Under the pieces are notes generated by a model, which saw only the letters and a program-made list of their open reading frames with translations, was not told the DNA's origin and did no database searches. DNA of 64,000 bases from a bacterium (lineage in GTDB: Bacteria; Hydrothermota; Tepidihabitantia; Tepidihabitantales; Tepidihabitantaceae): the NCBI GenBank assembly GCA_035505375.1, contig DATJQV010000034.1:16637-80636 (forward strand). Direction: 5' to 3'. Shown here in pieces: positions 42,232-50,146 of this stretch. How positions within the stretch are numbered: position 1 is the stretch's first letter; each line of letters starts with the position of its first letter. The position numbers and the translations under genes are program-made.

Positions 42232-42855
42232 CTATGCCGGAGGCAGCGACGCCATGCGCGCCCGGAACGCCAGAATCCCGACAACCACACCGCAGAAGAC
42301 GCCGTATGCCGCGATCACACGAGCAAGCGCCAGCGTACCGCTGCCCGACAGCGCAATGACCAGGCCCGCGAACACGAAGGACGCAATGCCGCCAAGGACA
42401 AGCAGCCACTCGCCGCCCAGTTTCTTCCGCAGGTAGTATGCCGTCATGATGTCCGCAACTCCCGTGACCGTCATCCAGCCTGCCACATAGAAGAGATGCT
42501 CCAGCAAGGCTGCGGGCGGTGAGAAGAACATCAGCAGTCCGGCCCCCGCACTAGCGAGTCCCCGCACAAGCAGCACCCACCAATATGGACGTCCCGGAAT
42601 CTCCCCGGCGACTATTCCGACTCCGAGGATCCCGTCCACGAGGGCGTACGCACTAAAGGGCTGCTGAAGCCTCACCAGCATCACGACTATGATGCCGAAC
42701 GCAATCGTGATGACACCCCGCACCAACAGCACCCACCAGTTGCGGCAGAGAATGTAAGCCAGTTGCAGGCCGGAGAGGCTCCTGCCTGTCCTGCGGTTTG
42801 CAGCGGTGGGCGGGGTCGGCGGAGACGGCACTACACCCGAAGAATCAGGTTCCAA
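42232..42855 (-). CDS. HdeD/DUF308 family membrane protein
   Basis: After a Pro/Ser-rich N-terminus (about 30 residues) come six membrane segments in the HdeD pattern: WWVLLVRGVITIAFGIIVV, then YWWVLLVRGLASAGAGLLM, WMTVTGVADIMTAYYLRKK and LLVLGGIASFVFAGLVIAL. Family members are tied to acid or envelope stress, but the molecular role is unsettled. The start TTG 42855 is uncertain; no Shine-Dalgarno is present. Confidence 0.8.
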   Translation of the reverse strand: MEPDSSGVVPSPPTPPTAANRRTGRSLSGLQLAYILCRNWWVLLVRGVITIAFGIIVVMLVRLQQPFSAYALVDGILGVGIVAGEIPGRPYWWVLLVRGLASAGAGLLMFFSPPAALLEHLFYVAGWMTVTGVADIMTAYYLRKKLGGEWLLVLGGIASFVFAGLVIALSGSGTLALARVIAAYGVFCGVVVGILAFRARMASLPPA

Positions 42856-43091
42856 GTTGGCCTATTTCAGTCGCTCGCGTTCAGAAGCAGCCGCGCGACA
42901 GTCCGGCTTGATGCCGCTATCGAAACGAGCCAGAGGACGCTTACGGAGAGATAACGAGGTAGCTCCCATGTATGTCAGGATAGGCCGCGATTAGGGCGGA
43001 GTCAAGCACGAGAGCATGATCGGGTGCCTGGTCAGAAGGGAATGGGAAACAAGGTTGACGGTCAACATCGGTCTCAATCGGGACCGCAGAG

Positions 43092-43625
43092 TCAGTGGTG
43101 CGAAAACTCGCAGCCGCAGTAGTTCTGCCGGTACAGTCCGAGGTCGCGCGACAACTCGATGCTGTGCTTGAACCCGTCGTGTTTCTTCCAGTCCTCTTCG
43201 ACGAAGACCAGACCGTGGCGGGCAGCCGCCTCGCGCGCGATAGGATGGATAGCGGCAGCCTTCTTCATCGGTGCGATGGTGAGTGTTGTGGCAAGATGCG
43301 TGCAGCCGTTCTCGGCGGCCCGGCGTGCGGCCTCATCAAGCCTCAGCCGGTAACAGGCCAGACACCGGCTCCCTCCTTCCGGCTCTCGTTCGAGCCCGCG
43401 TCCGACCTCGATGAATCGCTCGTGGTCGTACGGCCCCACGTCAACGAGGACACGCCACAGCGCGGAGATGCGTTGGACCTCCATCAGTCGCTTGTGGTAT
43501 TCTTCCTCAGGGTGGATGTTCGGGTTGTAGAAGAACCCGACGACCTCGTAGTCCGCCTGCAGTCGACGGATTACCTCGGTCGAGCATGGCCCGCAGCAGA
43601 TGTGGAGCAGCAGCTTGGGCTTCAT
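43092..43625 (-). CDS. queH: Epoxyqueuosine reductase QueH
   Basis: Performs the last step of queuosine synthesis on tRNA, a non-homologous replacement of QueG common in anaerobes. The DUF208 signatures are complete: LLLHICCGPCST at the N-terminus, FYNPNIHPEEEYHKR, CLACYRLRLDEAA, TTLTIAPMKK and the C-terminal YRQNYCGCEFS. Length 177. The promoter at 43632-43660 ends 6 nt before the ATG, so the mRNA should be leaderless. Divergent from the GNAT gene. Confidence 0.93.
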   Translation of the reverse strand: MKPKLLLHICCGPCSTEVIRRLQADYEVVGFFYNPNIHPEEEYHKRLMEVQRISALWRVLVDVGPYDHERFIEVGRGLEREPEGGSRCLACYRLRLDEAARRAAENGCTHLATTLTIAPMKKAAAIHPIAREAAARHGLVFVEEDWKKHDGFKHSIELSRDLGLYRQNYCGCEFSHH

Positions 43626-43631
43626 TGAATC

Positions 43632-43660
43632 AGACTAGGGACACGCCGGTCACAAGTCAA
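43632..43660 (-). promoter_or_regulatory. Promoter of queH, leaderless type
   Basis: Minus strand: TTGACT, 17 nt, TAGTCT, then 6 nt to ATG 43625; no Shine-Dalgarno. Confidence 0.65.
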
Positions 43661-43713
43661 GGCAAAGGAGGAGGCTGAATGACGAAGGAAGAGGCATGGG
43701 GATCTGGTTGCGT

Positions 43714-43762
43714 CATTCTGAATTCTGGTATCTGACTTCTGCATTCTGATTTGTTCGAGTCC
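43714..43762. repeat. Heptad repeat tract (7 units) between divergent promoters
   Basis: CATTCTG, AATTCTG, GTATCTG, ACTTCTG, CATTCTG, ATTTGTT, CGAGTCC in phase, lying exactly between the queH and GNAT promoters. Confidence 0.85.
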
Positions 43763-43774
43763 GACTGCGGGGCC

Positions 43775-43802
43775 TTGACCTCGGCGTTTCCCATCCTATC
43801 TT
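43775..43802 (+). promoter_or_regulatory. Promoter of the GNAT gene, leaderless type
   Basis: TTGACC, 16 nt, TATCTT, then 7 nt (TTCCCCC) to ATG 43810; no Shine-Dalgarno. Confidence 0.65.
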
Positions 43803-43809
43803 TTCCCCC

Positions 43810-44553
43810 ATGCCCCTATGCCGTGATCTCGACCTCGTTCGGCGATTTGCTGCCCGACACCTCCCGGCGTCTAGTTCCATGTTTCATCTCGTCAATGACA
43901 CTTTCGGCTCCTCGCTGCGCTGGGTCAGGACCGATGACCTGCACGACCCGCACGCAATCCTCTGCCGCACGCGAAGGCTGACGCTCTTCGCCGACTCCGG
44001 GCCGGCAGCGCTCCGTGTCCTCGCCGAGGTACCGCGCAATCTGCGCCTGAGGTTCGGCGCAACGCCGACCCGCTTCTGTCGACTGATACGCACCCACTGG
44101 CGCGGGCCGGATGCCGGCCGTCGTCTTTGGTACAACCACTGCTACCAGTACGCTCTCAAACCCGGCAGACTCGTTATCGACAAGACGCATCGCGTCAGCC
44201 GGCTGCGACCGCCGGATGCGCAGTTGATTGCCCGGGCATGGCCCTACGGCCGAAGTGCCGAACACATTCTCTCGCGCATCCGGAAAGGACCGGGCTACTG
44301 CATCCGCCGCAAGGGGCAACCGGTCGCCTGGGGCTTGATGCACGACGACGGCTCCATGGGTTTTCTCCACGTGGTCGAGCAATACCGCCACCATGGCATG
44401 GCGAGGACACTGACGACTGCGCTCGCCCGAAACCTGCTGCGGCGTGGCATCCAGCCGTTCATGTACATCGTCACCACCAACCGACCATCGCTCCGTCTGA
44501 CCGCCAGCATGGGCTTCTCTCGCGCCGGCCGGTTCTCCTGGTTCGGGACCTGA
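43810..44553 (+). CDS. GNAT-family N-acetyltransferase
   Basis: The 247-residue protein has a divergent N-terminal half and a C-terminal FR47-like GNAT domain: PVAWGLMHDDGSMGFLHVVE, then the acetyl-CoA loop YRHHGMARTLTTALARNLL and a closing NRPSLRLTASMGFSRAGRF. The substrate is unknown. It starts from a leaderless-type promoter and converges on porB. Confidence 0.8.
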   Translation: MPLCRDLDLVRRFAARHLPASSSMFHLVNDTFGSSLRWVRTDDLHDPHAILCRTRRLTLFADSGPAALRVLAEVPRNLRLRFGATPTRFCRLIRTHWRGPDAGRRLWYNHCYQYALKPGRLVIDKTHRVSRLRPPDAQLIARAWPYGRSAEHILSRIRKGPGYCIRRKGQPVAWGLMHDDGSMGFLHVVEQYRHHGMARTLTTALARNLLRRGIQPFMYIVTTNRPSLRLTASMGFSRAGRFSWFGT

Positions 44554-44604
44554 CGAGGACGGTCGTAAGGACCCGGGACCCGGTCAACATTTCCCATGAC
44601 GGCT

Positions 44605-44628
44605 GCGGGCCGGCATTTGCCGGCCCGC
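44605..44628. terminator. Bidirectional terminator hairpin
   Basis: GCGGGCCGGC-attt-GCCGGCCCGC, a perfect 10-bp stem followed by TT, between the convergent GNAT and porB genes. A hexamer run (CTTGNG units) follows at 44629-44653. Confidence 0.7.
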
Positions 44629-44655
44629 TTGAGCTTGTGCTTGAGCTTGCGCTGC

Positions 44656-45591
44656 TCAGGACTGCCCGAACGCCTCTTGCCGCTTATGCAGCAATGCCCA
44701 CTGCGCGTCAATCTGGCGCTGGGCCTCGGCGATGATCGCCTTGCCGTTCTCGCCCTTGAACAGGTGGCTGAACCTGCCCTGCGGCTTCATGAACTCCTCG
44801 ACCGGCTTCTTCTCCTTCGGCTCGTAGGTGATCTTGTACTTGCCGTTGTCGCACTCGTAGATGGGCCAGAAGCAGGTGTCGGCCGCGAGCTTGGACATCT
44901 CGATTGTCAAACTGCCGGGATGCTGCCAGCCGAGCGGGCAGGGCACGAGCACGTTGATGAAGCTCGGCCCGTCCGCGGCCAGCGCCTTGCCGACCTTGGT
45001 GACAAGGTCGTTCCAGAGCGCGATGGTGGCCTGGGCCGCGTACGCCGCATTGTGGGCAATCATGATTTCCATGATGTCCTTCCGCGGCATCGTCTTGCCC
45101 GGTATCGCCGTGCCCGCCGGCGAAGTTGTCGTGTGCGCGCCAAAAGGCGTGGCCGAGCTGCGCTGGATACCGGTGTTCATGTAACCTTCGTTGTCGGTGC
45201 AGACGTAGAGGAACTTGTGCCTGCGCTCGAACGCGCCGGAGATAGCCTGGAACCCGATGTCGTAGGTCCCGCCGTCGCCGCCGAACGCGATGAACTTCAG
45301 GTCGTCCTTGATGTTGCCCATCTTCTTGTGGAAGTTGTAGGCCGCGATGACGCCGGACGCGGTCGAAGCCGCGGTCTCGAACGCGGTGTGGATCATCGGT
45401 ATCTGCCACGCCGATTGCGGATAGATGGACGAAAAGATCTCGGTGCAGCCGGTCGGCATGATCCCGACGACGGGCTGGGGCGCGGCCAAGAGTATCTGCC
45501 GCACCGCCAAAGCCTCGCCGCAACCGGCGCAGGCGCGATGTCCGCTTGAGAAGAGCTCGGGGTTCTGACAGAGGTCCTTTAGTCGTGCCAT
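44656..45591 (-). CDS. porB: Pyruvate:ferredoxin oxidoreductase, beta subunit
   Basis: TPP-binding subunit. It has CAGCGEALAVRQ at the N-terminus (cluster ligands), FGGDGGTYDIGFQAIS as TPP motif, NEGYMNTGIQRS, and the fourth ligand in PCPLGWQHP. Length 311. It is the last gene of the porGDAB operon, 3 bases after porA. The complex oxidises pyruvate and CoA to acetyl-CoA and CO2 with reduction of ferredoxin, or the reverse. Confidence 0.92.
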   Translation of the reverse strand: MARLKDLCQNPELFSSGHRACAGCGEALAVRQILLAAPQPVVGIMPTGCTEIFSSIYPQSAWQIPMIHTAFETAASTASGVIAAYNFHKKMGNIKDDLKFIAFGGDGGTYDIGFQAISGAFERRHKFLYVCTDNEGYMNTGIQRSSATPFGAHTTTSPAGTAIPGKTMPRKDIMEIMIAHNAAYAAQATIALWNDLVTKVGKALAADGPSFINVLVPCPLGWQHPGSLTIEMSKLAADTCFWPIYECDNGKYKITYEPKEKKPVEEFMKPQGRFSHLFKGENGKAIIAEAQRQIDAQWALLHKRQEAFGQS

Positions 45592-45594
45592 GGC

Positions 45595-46749
45595 TTACCT
45601 CACTCCGATATAGGTCACGAGGTCTTCTTTCTTACCCGCGTACGCCTGCTCCAGCACTGTAGCGGCATCGGTGAGCGAGAACTCCTTGCCGCCGAGCCCG
45701 TACACATACGAAAGCATCTTCGGCCGCGTCGGCGAGTCGTAGAGCGCCGAGCTTATCTCGGTGAAGAGTGCGCCGCCCCATGCGTTGACCGTGTCGGCGC
45801 GGTCCATCACCGCGACCGTCTTGAACTTCGCCAGTGACTCCTTCAGTACCTGGTGCGGCAGGGGCCGGAACACGCGTAGTTTCACCATCCCGACCTTCTT
45901 GCCCTGGTTACGCATCGTGTCCACCGCGTCACGCATCGTGCCGCAGGCCGAACCCATCAAGAGCACAACCGCTTCCGCGTCCTCGCAGCGGTATTCGTCG
46001 ATGATCCCGTAGCCCCGGCCGAACTTCTGCTTGAACTCGGCCTGCACTTCCTCGATTATCGGCAGCGCCTGGTTCATGCCCTCAATCTGCGATCGCTTGA
46101 ACTCGAAGAAGTAATCCTGCATCGTCGCCGGCCCCACAAGGATCGGCTTCTTGATATCGAGCAGGTTCCAGTTCGGCTTGTACGGCCCGATGAACTCGCG
46201 CACCGGCTTGTCCTCGAACGTCTCAATCCGCTCCATGCAGTGGGACAGGATGAACCCGTCCACCGCGCAGATTGCGGGTAGCGACGTCCGCTCGGCAATC
46301 TTCACGCACTGGATGAGCGTGTCATAGCCCTCCTGCACGGTTTCGCAGAAGAACTGCAGCCAGCCCGAGTCGCGCGAAGCGAGCGAATCCGAATGGTCGC
46401 CGTGGATGTTCAGCGGCGACGAAACCGAGCGCGAGGCAATCGGCATCACTATCGGCAGTCGGAGACCGCCGGCGATGAATAGCATCTCATGCATCAACAT
46501 GAGCCCCTGCGACGCGGTCGCGGTCATCGTCCGACAGCCGGACGCGGCCGAACCGATACAGGCGGCCATGGCCGAATGCTCGCTCTCCACCGCCACGAAC
46601 TCGGAATCCACCTTGCCGTCGCTCACATACTGGGCGAATATCTGCACGATTTCGGTCGAGGGCGTAATCGGGTACGCGGCGACCACGTCGGGGTTGATCT
46701 GCCGCATCGCGTACGCCAGCGCCTCGTTGCCAGTCTTGGCAAGTATCAT
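45595..46749 (-). CDS. porA: Pyruvate:ferredoxin oxidoreductase, alpha subunit
   Basis: The 384-residue alpha subunit shows GNEALAYAMRQINPDVVAAY, PITPSTEIVQIFA, the SATASQGLMLMHE run (TATASQGL), SRSVSSPLNIHGDHSDSLA and DGFILSHCME, all PorA landmarks. The ATG overlaps the porD stop by 4 bases. Because the alpha and gamma parts are separate genes, this is the four-subunit pyruvate-type enzyme, unlike the fused enzyme at 13-15.6 kb. Confidence 0.92.
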   Translation of the reverse strand: MILAKTGNEALAYAMRQINPDVVAAYPITPSTEIVQIFAQYVSDGKVDSEFVAVESEHSAMAACIGSAASGCRTMTATASQGLMLMHEMLFIAGGLRLPIVMPIASRSVSSPLNIHGDHSDSLASRDSGWLQFFCETVQEGYDTLIQCVKIAERTSLPAICAVDGFILSHCMERIETFEDKPVREFIGPYKPNWNLLDIKKPILVGPATMQDYFFEFKRSQIEGMNQALPIIEEVQAEFKQKFGRGYGIIDEYRCEDAEAVVLLMGSACGTMRDAVDTMRNQGKKVGMVKLRVFRPLPHQVLKESLAKFKTVAVMDRADTVNAWGGALFTEISSALYDSPTRPKMLSYVYGLGGKEFSLTDAATVLEQAYAGKKEDLVTYIGVR

Positions 46750-47036
46750 TTCCTCTCCTCTTCCATCGTGATGGCCTGCACCTTGGTCGGGCAGACCTGC
46801 GCGCAGATGCCGCAGCCCTTACAGTAGTCGTAGTTGATGCCGGTCACCTTGCCGTCCTTGACCATGACGGCGGCGTCCGGGCAGAAAATCCAGCAGTTCA
46901 GGCAGTGGATGCACTTCTCCGCGTTCCAGCACGGCCGCTGGGACCGCCACGCGCCGGTCTTGTTCTCGAGCACGGCCTTCGGGTCCTCGATAATCGCCCC
47001 GCAAGGCAGCTCTTTCCAGCTCTTCAGTTTCGCCAT
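46746..47036 (-). CDS. porD: Pyruvate:ferredoxin oxidoreductase, delta (ferredoxin) subunit
   Basis: Two 4Fe-4S motifs, CIHCLNCWIFCP and CKGCGICAQVCP, carry electrons from the TPP site to external ferredoxin. ATG 47036 (GGGGG upstream) is chosen over 47063 because the earlier codons belong to the heptad tract. Length 96, typical of PorD. It lies within the porGDAB operon. Confidence 0.9.
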   Translation of the reverse strand: MAKLKSWKELPCGAIIEDPKAVLENKTGAWRSQRPCWNAEKCIHCLNCWIFCPDAAVMVKDGKVTGINYDYCKGCGICAQVCPTKVQAITMEEERK

Positions 47037-47046
47037 GTCGCCCCCA

Positions 47047-47123
47047 CATTCGCCATTCGCCATTCGCCATTCGCCGTTCGCTTCTGACTTCTAGCTTCTA
47101 GCATCTGACTTCTGACTTCGCCC
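47047..47123. repeat. Heptad repeat tract (11 units), the longest in the window
   Basis: Eleven contiguous 7-nt units without phase break: four CATTCGC, one CGTTCGC, then TTCTGAC, TTCTAGC (twice), ATCTGAC, TTCTGAC, TTCGCCC. It fills the porG-porD gap. Confidence 0.9.
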
Positions 47124-47130
47124 GGTGCCG

Positions 47131-47739
47131 CTAGCATCGAACCTCCTCGTACGCCCGGCGGACGCTGACAAGGTTCGGCTCGACGAACTTCTCCTTGCCG
47201 CCGCGGAACTTCTCGCCCAGCTTGTGCTTGATTGCCTTCATCATCGGCTCGAACTCAAGCACCCCGGTCGCCTTCACCAGCGCGCCGAGCATCGGCGTGT
47301 TGGGCACGTTCTTGCCGACGGTCTCCATCGCGATCTTCGACGCATCCACCACGTAGAGCTTGATGCCCGCAGGCAGGTTCAGCCGCTTGCGCAACTCGGC
47401 CGGGTCAACGTTCGAATTCACCAACAGGATACCGCCGTCCTCGAGGCCGTCAGTGACCTTGGCCGGCTCGATGAGCGATGCGTCGAGCACGACCACGACG
47501 CGGGGATTCTTCATCCCGGCGTGAGAACGGATCGGCTTGTCGGAAAGCCGGTTAAACGCGGCCACCGGCGCGCCCATCCGCTCCGGCCCGTACTCCGGGA
47601 AGGCCTGGATGTAGAGCCCGGTATCCAGCGCGGCTTCGCCGAACAAGAGCGCCGCGGTCTTTGCGCCCTGCCCGCCGCGCCCGTGCCAGCGGATTTCCAG
47701 CGGCTGGCCGCCGAGCATAAAGCAGGATTCAGCCATCAT
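47131..47739 (-). CDS. porG: Pyruvate:ferredoxin oxidoreductase, gamma subunit
   Basis: Gamma subunit: IRWHGRGGQGAKTAALLFGE, then FPEYGPERMGAPVAAFNR and VVVLDASL. ATG 47739 follows GGAG closely; the ATG one codon later has better spacing, and the frame extends to TTG 47751. First gene of the por operon, with its promoter about 105 nt upstream of the coding start. Confidence 0.9.
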   Translation of the reverse strand: MMAESCFMLGGQPLEIRWHGRGGQGAKTAALLFGEAALDTGLYIQAFPEYGPERMGAPVAAFNRLSDKPIRSHAGMKNPRVVVVLDASLIEPAKVTDGLEDGGILLVNSNVDPAELRKRLNLPAGIKLYVVDASKIAMETVGKNVPNTPMLGALVKATGVLEFEPMMKAIKHKLGEKFRGGKEKFVEPNLVSVRRAYEEVRC

Positions 47740-48165
47740 GTCTCCAATCAACAGAGCCCGTCACCGGCCCATGTGGCCGGCAACTGCGCTCCATCATTCG
47801 TTAGTCTCAACTCGGAAATCTTGCCTCAAATATTGTCGGTGCGGACTCAAATGTTATCAGGATGCGGCCGAAAGTCAACTCGACCTCCCTCACCTGCGCG
47901 TCGTCCAAGTCCTCGATTTCCGGCAGCAACTGCTCCCTGACTGTGTTCCTTTGCTCCCGCCAGACTCAAATCGTAGCCGCAGTCGAGTGACGGTAAATGC
48001 AGAGCCGTCAGCCGTCTTCGATCCGCCGACCTAGCATCGTCGATCTAGAATCTGGAACCCCAGAGCGTGGGCTCGTGCTTGGGCTTGTGCGGGCTGCTCT
48101 TGGGTAGCGGTGTGCTTGAAGCTCGCGGCCTGTGACTTCGGCATCGTCGTCAGCCACGGCCGGGT
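47740..48165. other. Gene-free stretch: por leader, promoter and spacer
   Basis: Holds the por promoter (47851-47878), a perfect hairpin CCGGCC-catgt-GGCCGG in the presumed leader (about 47764-47780) and a run of hexamer-like GGGCTT units near 48065-48090. No gene seen. Confidence 0.5.
47851..47878 (-). promoter_or_regulatory. Promoter of the porGDAB operon
   Basis: Minus strand: TTGACT, 16 nt, TAACAT, giving a leader of about 105 nt that contains a 6-bp perfect hairpin. Confidence 0.55.
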
Positions 48166-48399
48166 CTAGTGCGCCAGTGCTGCCCCGAGATAGTACGGCC
48201 AGATGATGATGGCGAGCACGCCCTTCCAGAAGAACGGCATGTGCAGGTAGCCGATGCTGAACAGCCAGCCGATGCACCAAATCGAACCCATCATCGGCCC
48301 GCCATGTGCACCCCGATGATGCCTGTGGTGATGCTTGTGGCAATGCTCCTTGTCCTCATAGCGGCCATCGGACTCCGACCGGGTGTGTTCGTCTGACAT
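48166..48399 (-). CDS. Small His-rich membrane protein
   Basis: AAAGGAG precedes the ATG. The N-terminus is acidic then strongly His-rich (residues about 19-31), followed by a hydrophobic half with IWCIGWLFSIGYLHMPFFWK and VLAIIIWPYYLGAALA, probably two membrane helices. A metal-binding role for the His cluster is only a guess; no family recognised. Its promoter shares its spacer sequence with that of the HNH gene. Confidence 0.65.
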   Translation of the reverse strand: MSDEHTRSESDGRYEDKEHCHKHHHRHHRGAHGGPMMGSIWCIGWLFSIGYLHMPFFWKGVLAIIIWPYYLGAALAH

Positions 48400-48444
48400 G
48401 GTATCTCCTTTTTCTGCTCCGGGTTACCTGCATGCCTGCACCGG

Positions 48445-48473
48445 ATTCTAGAACTCGCGGGCGCGGATGTCAA
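48445..48473 (-). promoter_or_regulatory. Promoter of the His-rich membrane protein gene
   Basis: Minus strand: TTGACA, 17 nt, TAGAAT. The spacer core CGCCCGCGAGT is identical to that of the HNH gene promoter at 49367-49395. Confidence 0.7.
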
Positions 48474-48491
48474 ACTGGCGCGGGTTCGGCT

Positions 48492-48519
48492 AATCTACAA
48501 TCGACAATCTGCAATCACA
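48492..48519. repeat. Heptad repeat tract (4 units)
   Basis: AATCTAC, AATCGAC, AATCTGC, AATCACA in phase, between the HNH gene stop and the His-rich gene promoter. Confidence 0.75.
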
Positions 48520-48564
48520 AATGCCTGGGGATGGGCCGGCGGAGATGGGGCAGTGGCCTGTGAA

Positions 48565-49287
48565 TCAGTGATTGCCCGACAGGATCCAGGAGCCGGACTT
48601 CCCGGTCGCTACGTGGACGAGCAGCTTTCTGTTCTTTAGCCCGAACCGCTCGGCAAGCGCTTTGGTGCATCCGAGCCGAACCCGCTCGAACACCCGACCG
48701 TGCCGATGCACCTTCACCTTCGGCAGTTTCGCGTAGGCGCGTCGAATCGCCAGCACCCTGGCCGGTGTCAGCCCCCGAAGCTCGTCCGATACATTGACCC
48801 GGGACCCGGCTCGGAGAGTTCGCCACCTTCTCTCGCGTCCCGTCGCCAGTATCAAATGTCGCGGGTTGCAGCAGGGACGACCGTCGAGCTTGTGGATGAC
48901 CAGCGCTCGCTTGGGGATTGGCCCATAATCGCGTTCGTATATCCGCCGGTGGACATAGTGGCGACCGGGGCCGAAAACCGCGTAACCGTTGGCCTTGTAG
49001 CCCAGCCAGGGCCAGCACTCGTCGTCACCGCGCACGTCAACCAGTGCGACGAGCTTGTCGATGCCCAGGCGCATTGCCGTGTAGAACGCACGTTCGACCT
49101 TCCAGCCGTAGCCGGATACGCAGTCCTGCCTGGTGTTGACCGGCTTGTAGGGCAGAAGGACCTTCAGCTGGCGGATACGTTCACGCGATACGCCGACCAT
49201 CCGGGCAAGCTCCGCTTCGGTGCAGCTCGATGCCTTCTCACCCAGCGCTAGTATCCGGTCGAGCGCTAATGGCGCTTGTCTATTCAT
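48565..49287 (-). CDS. HNH endonuclease-like protein with flanking HTH modules
   Basis: The 240-residue protein has an N-terminal HTH (ELARMVGVSRERIRQLKV), a central HNH_3-type domain (CWPWLGYKANGYAVFG, VHRRIYERDYGPIPKRALVI, HKLDGRPCCNPRHL with the His-Asn-His set), and a C-terminal HTH-like region (RVLAIRRAYAK ... ALAERFGLKNRKLLVHVA). This is the build of free-standing homing endonucleases and phage HNH proteins. It stands alone with its own promoter and is not inside another gene. Confidence 0.75.
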   Translation of the reverse strand: MNRQAPLALDRILALGEKASSCTEAELARMVGVSRERIRQLKVLLPYKPVNTRQDCVSGYGWKVERAFYTAMRLGIDKLVALVDVRGDDECWPWLGYKANGYAVFGPGRHYVHRRIYERDYGPIPKRALVIHKLDGRPCCNPRHLILATGRERRWRTLRAGSRVNVSDELRGLTPARVLAIRRAYAKLPKVKVHRHGRVFERVRLGCTKALAERFGLKNRKLLVHVATGKSGSWILSGNH

Positions 49288-49366
49288 ACCTCGGGGAAAA
49301 AGGGACAGCTTCCGTGTGCCGGTTCTCCGTCAATGTCGGGAAGGACTCAGTCTCCAGCACTCGTGG

Positions 49367-49395
49367 ATTCTAGGACTCGCGGGCGTGGTTGTCAA
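49367..49395 (-). promoter_or_regulatory. Promoter of the HNH gene
   Basis: Minus strand: TTGACA, 17 nt, TAGAAT, with the spacer core CGCCCGCGAGT shared with the promoter at 48445-48473. Leader about 73 nt. Confidence 0.7.
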
Positions 49396-49478
49396 ACCGG
49401 GGGGTTCACCCCAAGGGGATACAGACACACGCGGAAAACGGGGACTGAGCCCATCAGCGGGAAGAACAACTCGGGAGG

Positions 49479-49703
49479 CAATTCTCCAAGCAAGCCGGAG
49501 AGCAACGGTCAGAGCTACCTCGGGAGCAACGAGGACGGCAACCGGCGGAGTTACCCGGGCCGCAACGCTCCGACCAACCCGGAAAGGAACCGGTGGAGCA
49601 ACCCGTAGACTAACCCTGAGAGCAAACCGGAGAGGAACCGGTAGACCAACCCGGCGAATTCCGGTGGAGGTTCATCCGGGAATTGCGGTGGAGATAACCC
49701 TCC
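49479..49703. repeat. 12-nt tandem repeat array B (paralogue of array A)
   Basis: Degenerate 12-nt units (AGGAACCGGTNG-like). It aligns along its length with 8160-8383; the right-hand 50 bases differ at only one or two positions. Confidence 0.75.
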
Positions 49704-49860
49704 GAACGATCTACAAAGCAACTCTGTCCGCAACCTCCTCAACGACGTAGGGGATGAGGGATTCGGTTTCGCAGGCTGTGGCCTAACGCCAAATTTCTCA
49801 AGCAGATAGCACCGAAATCCGCCCCGGAGTCTCGTATACGAAGGAGTACACAAGACCGCC

Positions 49861-49888
49861 CAACCTCCAATCAACAACCTGCAATTCA
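49861..49888. repeat. Heptad repeat tract (4 units)
   Basis: CAACCTC, CAATCAA, CAACCTG, CAATTCA in phase. Confidence 0.7.
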
Positions 49889-50028
49889 GAACGGCCGACG
49901 CCGCTGCACCCGCGCCATTCTACAAAGTTGAGTATTGCCCGCATGCTGCATTACTCTCGATGTGATATCTCGCACTCAGGGCAGCCCGGCCGTGAGCGGT
50001 TGGCCGTTGGCGGTCCAACCCCGCCGAT

Positions 50029-50056
50029 TTGACACCACTGCGGGCGAGTCTAGAAT
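50029..50056 (+). promoter_or_regulatory. Promoter of the propeller lipoprotein gene
   Basis: TTGACA, 16 nt, TAGAAT, leader about 85 nt with AAGGAGGA before ATG 50147. The spacer ends GCGAGTC like the promoters at 48445 and 49367. Confidence 0.7.
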
Positions 50057-50146
50057 CTTGCCACGGACGGGAGTTCCAACGGACAGGTATATATAGTCAG
50101 TGGACTTGATGACATCTTGTCCCGGCCGTGCTTGCAAGGAGGAATC

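Larger units (their letters stand above)
49288..50028. other. Gene-free stretch with HNH promoter, 12-nt array B and heptads
   Basis: Contains the HNH promoter, array B (49479-49703), a heptad tract (49861-49888) and no convincing gene. The two open frames across array B have 4-residue periodicity and are rejected. Confidence 0.55.

Noticed and set aside
48438..49402. Direct repeats of about 38 bp flanking the HNH gene, first read as target-site duplications of a mobile element.
   Set aside because: In the minus direction both contain TTGACA-N17-TAGAAT correctly placed before genes, and a third similar one precedes 50147. They are promoters.
49220..49877. Open frames across array B as repeat-rich proteins.
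   Set aside because: Frames on both strands are open because the unit is 12 nt; no ribosome-binding site; the paralogous array A has different frames open.
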